A DNA stretch of 64,000 nt from Smittia aterrima (taxonomy: Eukaryota; Arthropoda; Insecta; Diptera; Chironomidae): positions 4,164,243 through 4,228,242 of the forward strand of contig CP093829.1 in the NCBI GenBank assembly GCA_033063855.1, written 5' to 3'. This document shows positions 60,320 through 64,000 of the stretch, piece after piece (within the stretch, counting starts at the first letter, position 1; every line of letters starts with the position of its first letter). The notes beneath the pieces were generated by a model. The model was given only the letters and a program-made list of their open reading frames with translations. It did no database searches and was not told where the DNA came from. The position numbers and the translations under genes were made by a program.

Positions 60320-63060
60320 TTGACGAAATTCTCAACTCATTGAAACATTTTCTTGGAAAAAATGATTTCTGTTTGGCGGCTGTATCGCACAAGCATCAGT
60401 AAGTTGTCAATAAACTCTGTCAGCTGCATTAAAACCTCCCTGACGTCGATGAAACACATTTTCCCTTCAGAGAGTTTAACGACTTCTCGATTCGATTGAG
60501 AATGTTTAAATAAACTTAATTAAAACATGCAAGAATATGGAAATGTGAATCATCTTGAATAAAATAAAAGAATATTCATTCCTTGCATTGGCTTTGAAAT
60601 CTCATTAGAGTTCTTCATCCTTTTTCATTAGAGCATAAGCAACAGGGCAATTAATGAACAAAGTATTGAGTTAGAAAGTTTCACCTGCTTCTGAAGTTTC
60701 AATTTGAATCACTGAAGAGATTCGTGGGGGCGATCGTAACATTTTGTGATCTCATTTCGATTTCTTTTTCTTTAACGATCGACATAAAATCTGACCCGGC
60801 AACCGAAGCCTCTCACGAACCCCAAATACCTGCCGAGAAACGTTTAAAATAAAACTAAATTGGAAGCCAAGTCAGTCCAAGCCAGGATGATTTTATTAAA
60901 GGCCTTTATGGGGCTTACGGGCATGTAGGATTGATATGAAAGAAGATGAGCAAGAGCACTTTGGTTCCCGCCCTTCCTTGATTTGTGCTTGAAACAAATG
61001 ACCCGAAATTAGACCACCTATCGAGAAAACATTTCTCGAAGTACCCGCCGATTTGTCAAAAGAGCGAAACAATTCTCTTTCTCTTATCTGACCAGGACAA
61101 ATCGGCTAAGAGTTTCTTTTAAGGGAAAGACAAGTGATTTGTCTGACATCGAGGAAAAGGTTCAGAGCATTCCTTGCAAAAGGGTCGTGACGTTGTCTTA
61201 TCTTTTCTTGTGTCTTGGGAAGAAGCGGTTTCGATAGATTAATGACTAACACGCTTTCGATTTGAAGGAATTTCATTTTAAATTGCTTTAAAATCAATCA
61301 TCAGTTTGGAGAACTCTTTCCGATGAGATAATTAAGAAAAGCCTTCGGGGCGACGATGTCAGATGAAATTACCATTCGCTTGGCGCTCACGATAGCGTTT
61401 TTAGTCTTATCTTTGCGAAACCATCTGCCTCGGCACCTCTAAAAACCTAAGCAATGGCCGAATTTAAACGTTTGGATTGCTGATGCTGACCAGAAGCAAA
61501 AGCAAACGCGAAGAATTTGTTTTGCGGAGTAGAAAGAGAGAGAGAGAGAAGCAACAACGAATGTGCAGAAAATAAATATTTTAATTTGATTAGTTCTGTG
61601 TGGTCTCTCGGCGTGGAAAAATTATTTCTCAGCTGCACCTGAAAGACTCTTTTTGTTTTTGTTCGCATCGTGAATCTCACGAGGAGGCGAACGAAGGCCG
61701 AAATGCAAATATTTCTGTTTCGCTTCGCGGTTGTGCAATGGACAACAAATTTCAGTGAAAACGCGATTTGTATTGATCCATCTCCGTCCTTAAACTCAAC
61801 GTTCAACAAAGACACTGCGATGCGAATGATTGATCCGAGTTATTCCCGCTGAGCGAATCTACAAAGTCAAATGAAATAAAATTGAATCCAAGGCATTTAA
61901 AATGCCATTCACAATCATAGCTTCCCGAAAATTGATTTCAGTCTTCTCTCTTCCTCTCGCTCTGCATGTGACTCGCAAGTTTCGCAAACTTGAGGAAATC
62001 TCCGAACAAACAAAAAAGTCGTGCCATTTAAATACACAAAAATCGTTCGACAAACAGTAAAAGAAACGCAAAAAAAAAAAACGAAACCGATTGTTTTGAA
62101 GATTGAAGACGAGATATGATGATTGAATGTAGGCACAACTCAACAACTTTGTGTGGGAAAATGAATGCGAACGGTTTCGTTTTCTTTGGTCTCTCTGTTG
62201 AAATGCAGAGAGAAATGTATCGAGCTAATGTTGATAAACGACCTTTTAAGGAAACATCGTCGTCGTCGTTGGAGTCATTGCTTAATCCCAAAAGTTAAAA
62301 GTTTTAATTTTATTTTCACTTCAAACCCAAACTCGATCGCTTTTGATTAAATTAGTTTTTTTATTGTTTCCGATGTAACATCGAATTAACGCACAAAGTA
62401 GGATGAGACATGGACCGGGCGAGCCCAGCAAAGGTAGAGAGAGGGAACATAAATCAAATTAAGCAATTTAAAATTCAATCAGTAGTCCGGGGAGTGCAGC
62501 CACACACAGCCTGCATTAATAAAGCATCGGCGGGCTTCAGCAAGCAGCAAAAAGAAGCAGAATTGAAGGGCAAATAATTGCGGCAGCTCTCGTCGGTCAC
62601 ATGCAGTTTTTCATTTCTCTTTACGATATTGCTTTGAAATCGCAATAAAATGAAATTGCACTTCTGGCTTCGCTTTTTTATTTGATTGAGTTGGAAGATT
62701 AAAACGCGATAATTTGAAGAACATTCGATCAAATTGTGCTAATATTGATTATGAAGCCGGCTCCGCATCTCGAGAAATTATTTATTGCTCTGGCAGTTCA
62801 TCTTTTTCTTTAAAACAAGATTTCCTCGGTCGAGTCATGTTCTCCGCCTCCGCAAGACCCTCATCGGAACACCAGGGAAGCAGCTTACTACCTCACTGCT
62901 TTGATAAATAGCTTTTTAATTCGTCCCATTTTAAAATTGGTTTCGGATGTCGATTCAATATTTCAATCCGTTTTATGGCTCTCGCTTCTCGCTTGACCAT
63001 TTGTGTGTTCATGTATTCATCACTCGCTTGATATATCGCTAATTGAAAATAGAATTGGTT
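60320..63060. other. non-coding interval
   Basis: No supported gene. A short GA microsatellite lies at about 61534-61549. Opposing open frames near 61450-62300 overlap on both strands with no domain or splice logic and are treated as chance. Confidence 0.45.
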
Positions 63061-64000
63061 TTCGATGTTTGATCTAAATTTGAATAGAACATACACGAAT
63101 CGAGTTGATCCTTATGCTAGTCTGTTATTTTCTCGTTTACCTTGTCGGTCTACCTGCTGGTCAGAGGTTGAGCCTTCTTCCATAATTGAATTCTCCGAGA
63201 CGTGGGCTCAACAAAATCTTCGCCCGCATGATTTTGTAAATTCACCAGCTCGTGAGATGTTTTTGTTTAAATCACGTTCGAGTCTTTCGCATGCTTCAAA
63301 CCTTCGTAGGCTTTCGTGTGCGGTACACTTTCGTAAAGTAATTAAAGATAATGGATGTTTGCAGTCAGGGAGGGCCAAATCATCTCCCAGGTGAGTCCCT
63401 TTGACGGCTCCATCGAACTTAAACTCTTTGAACTGATTTAATAATAACTTAATGTTCCTGGAGTCAACTTGCGCAACTTTTATCAACAGGAAAAGTAAAG
63501 AAAAAAAACTTTCCCACAAATCGTTTCGTGTGAGGTTTTTGCTGTTTCTGAGGCATTACGTGCTACCGCAATTATAGAACCACTTACTCGAGTTTACGAT
63601 ATTTCGAGTACAAATTTGCATAAAACGCTCGCTCGCCTCTCGGTTTCGCTGGTTTTTTGTGCCCCACGCAGGAAAATTATTTATTAGCTCGAAGCTCAGT
63701 TGTTTTCCTACAGCGACGACCACTTATCGTGAACTTCAGTAAACACTCCTAACGACACTTTCAATTTCCATCTTGACACTTACAAACCGGTGATCGCGTG
63801 TTCTTTTGAGTAAGGGCTGGTTTGTGTCGACAGAGGCCTTCAATCGATTACTCATCATCTTGACTCCATTCAAGACTCTAATCCCCTTGAATATTGCAAG
63901 GTTTTCAATCAAAATTCTTTTCTTAGAAAGCTGAAAGTAAACAAGCATCGTCTTCTTCGATTCTTACTCTTCTTTCTTCATCAATCAGAAAATGTTTTTC
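63061..64000 (+). other. right edge with a possible 5' exon end
   Basis: A strong donor, CCCAG|GTGAGT, lies at 63390/63391 on the plus strand. A 109-codon frame (63065-63394) runs into it and stops just past it, as a first coding or leader exon would. The minus strand of the same place also has a 103-codon frame starting with a hydrophobic stretch. Neither has a known domain. Confidence 0.25.

Overview
The window is nuclear DNA from an insect, most likely a dipteran of the midge or mosquito type. It is AT-rich, with 48-60 bp GT-AG introns in the left-hand genes. It carries an orthologue of the fly pair-rule and neurogenesis gene hairy, and a large tandem family of small secreted proteins of a kind seen in Diptera. 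The species cannot be named from the sequence alone.

Layout: (1) 1-3974 has no convincing gene. (2) 4002-5574 (minus) is a three-exon Golgi glycosyltransferase of the GT49 / beta-1,4-glucuronyltransferase 1-like group. (3) 5575-17583 is about 12 kb without a recognisable gene. (4) 17597-39078 (minus) is a head-to-tail array of 24 paralogous genes at about 0.9 kb spacing. Each has a signal-peptide exon, a middle exon of about 103-110 codons holding four invariant cysteines, and a last exon of about 55-59 codons; both introns lie at phase 0. The order of cysteines, the CP.xK exon end and the aromatic start of exon 3 resemble the dipteran DUF1091 / CheB-like proteins, which are thought to bind lipids or pheromones. 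That family link is from pattern only and was not searched. (5) 39079-46700 is non-coding and probably holds upstream control sequence of hairy. (6) 47105-50975 (plus) is hairy: three coding exons, 337 residues, bHLH-Orange, ending in WRPW. (7) 51600-64000 has no convincing gene. It holds a tRNA-like remnant near 60.24 kb and a possible exon end near 63.39 kb.

The array falls into blocks of close relatives, from low to high coordinate: A (copies 1-6), B (7-8), C (9-15), D (16-17), E (18-22) and F (23-24). Neighbours are always the closest relatives, as expected from repeated unequal crossing-over. Traces of that process are readable: a duplication junction at 31.32 kb where an E-type 3' end is fused to a C-type 5' end, a 180-bp exact repeat in block C, mosaic copies, and one copy whose normal splice acceptor now leads straight into a stop codon. 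Block A genes share a promoter module with two copies of an 11-bp motif. Block E has a fixed sequence just upstream of the start codon, and two of its members gained an extra pair of cysteines.

The array is the candidate undescribed system: a set of secreted, disulfide-bonded, probably ligand-binding proteins, likely co-expressed within each block. Splice sites were placed by hand from GT/AG signals and agreement between paralogues; coordinates are expected to be right to within a base or two, but no transcript evidence was available.
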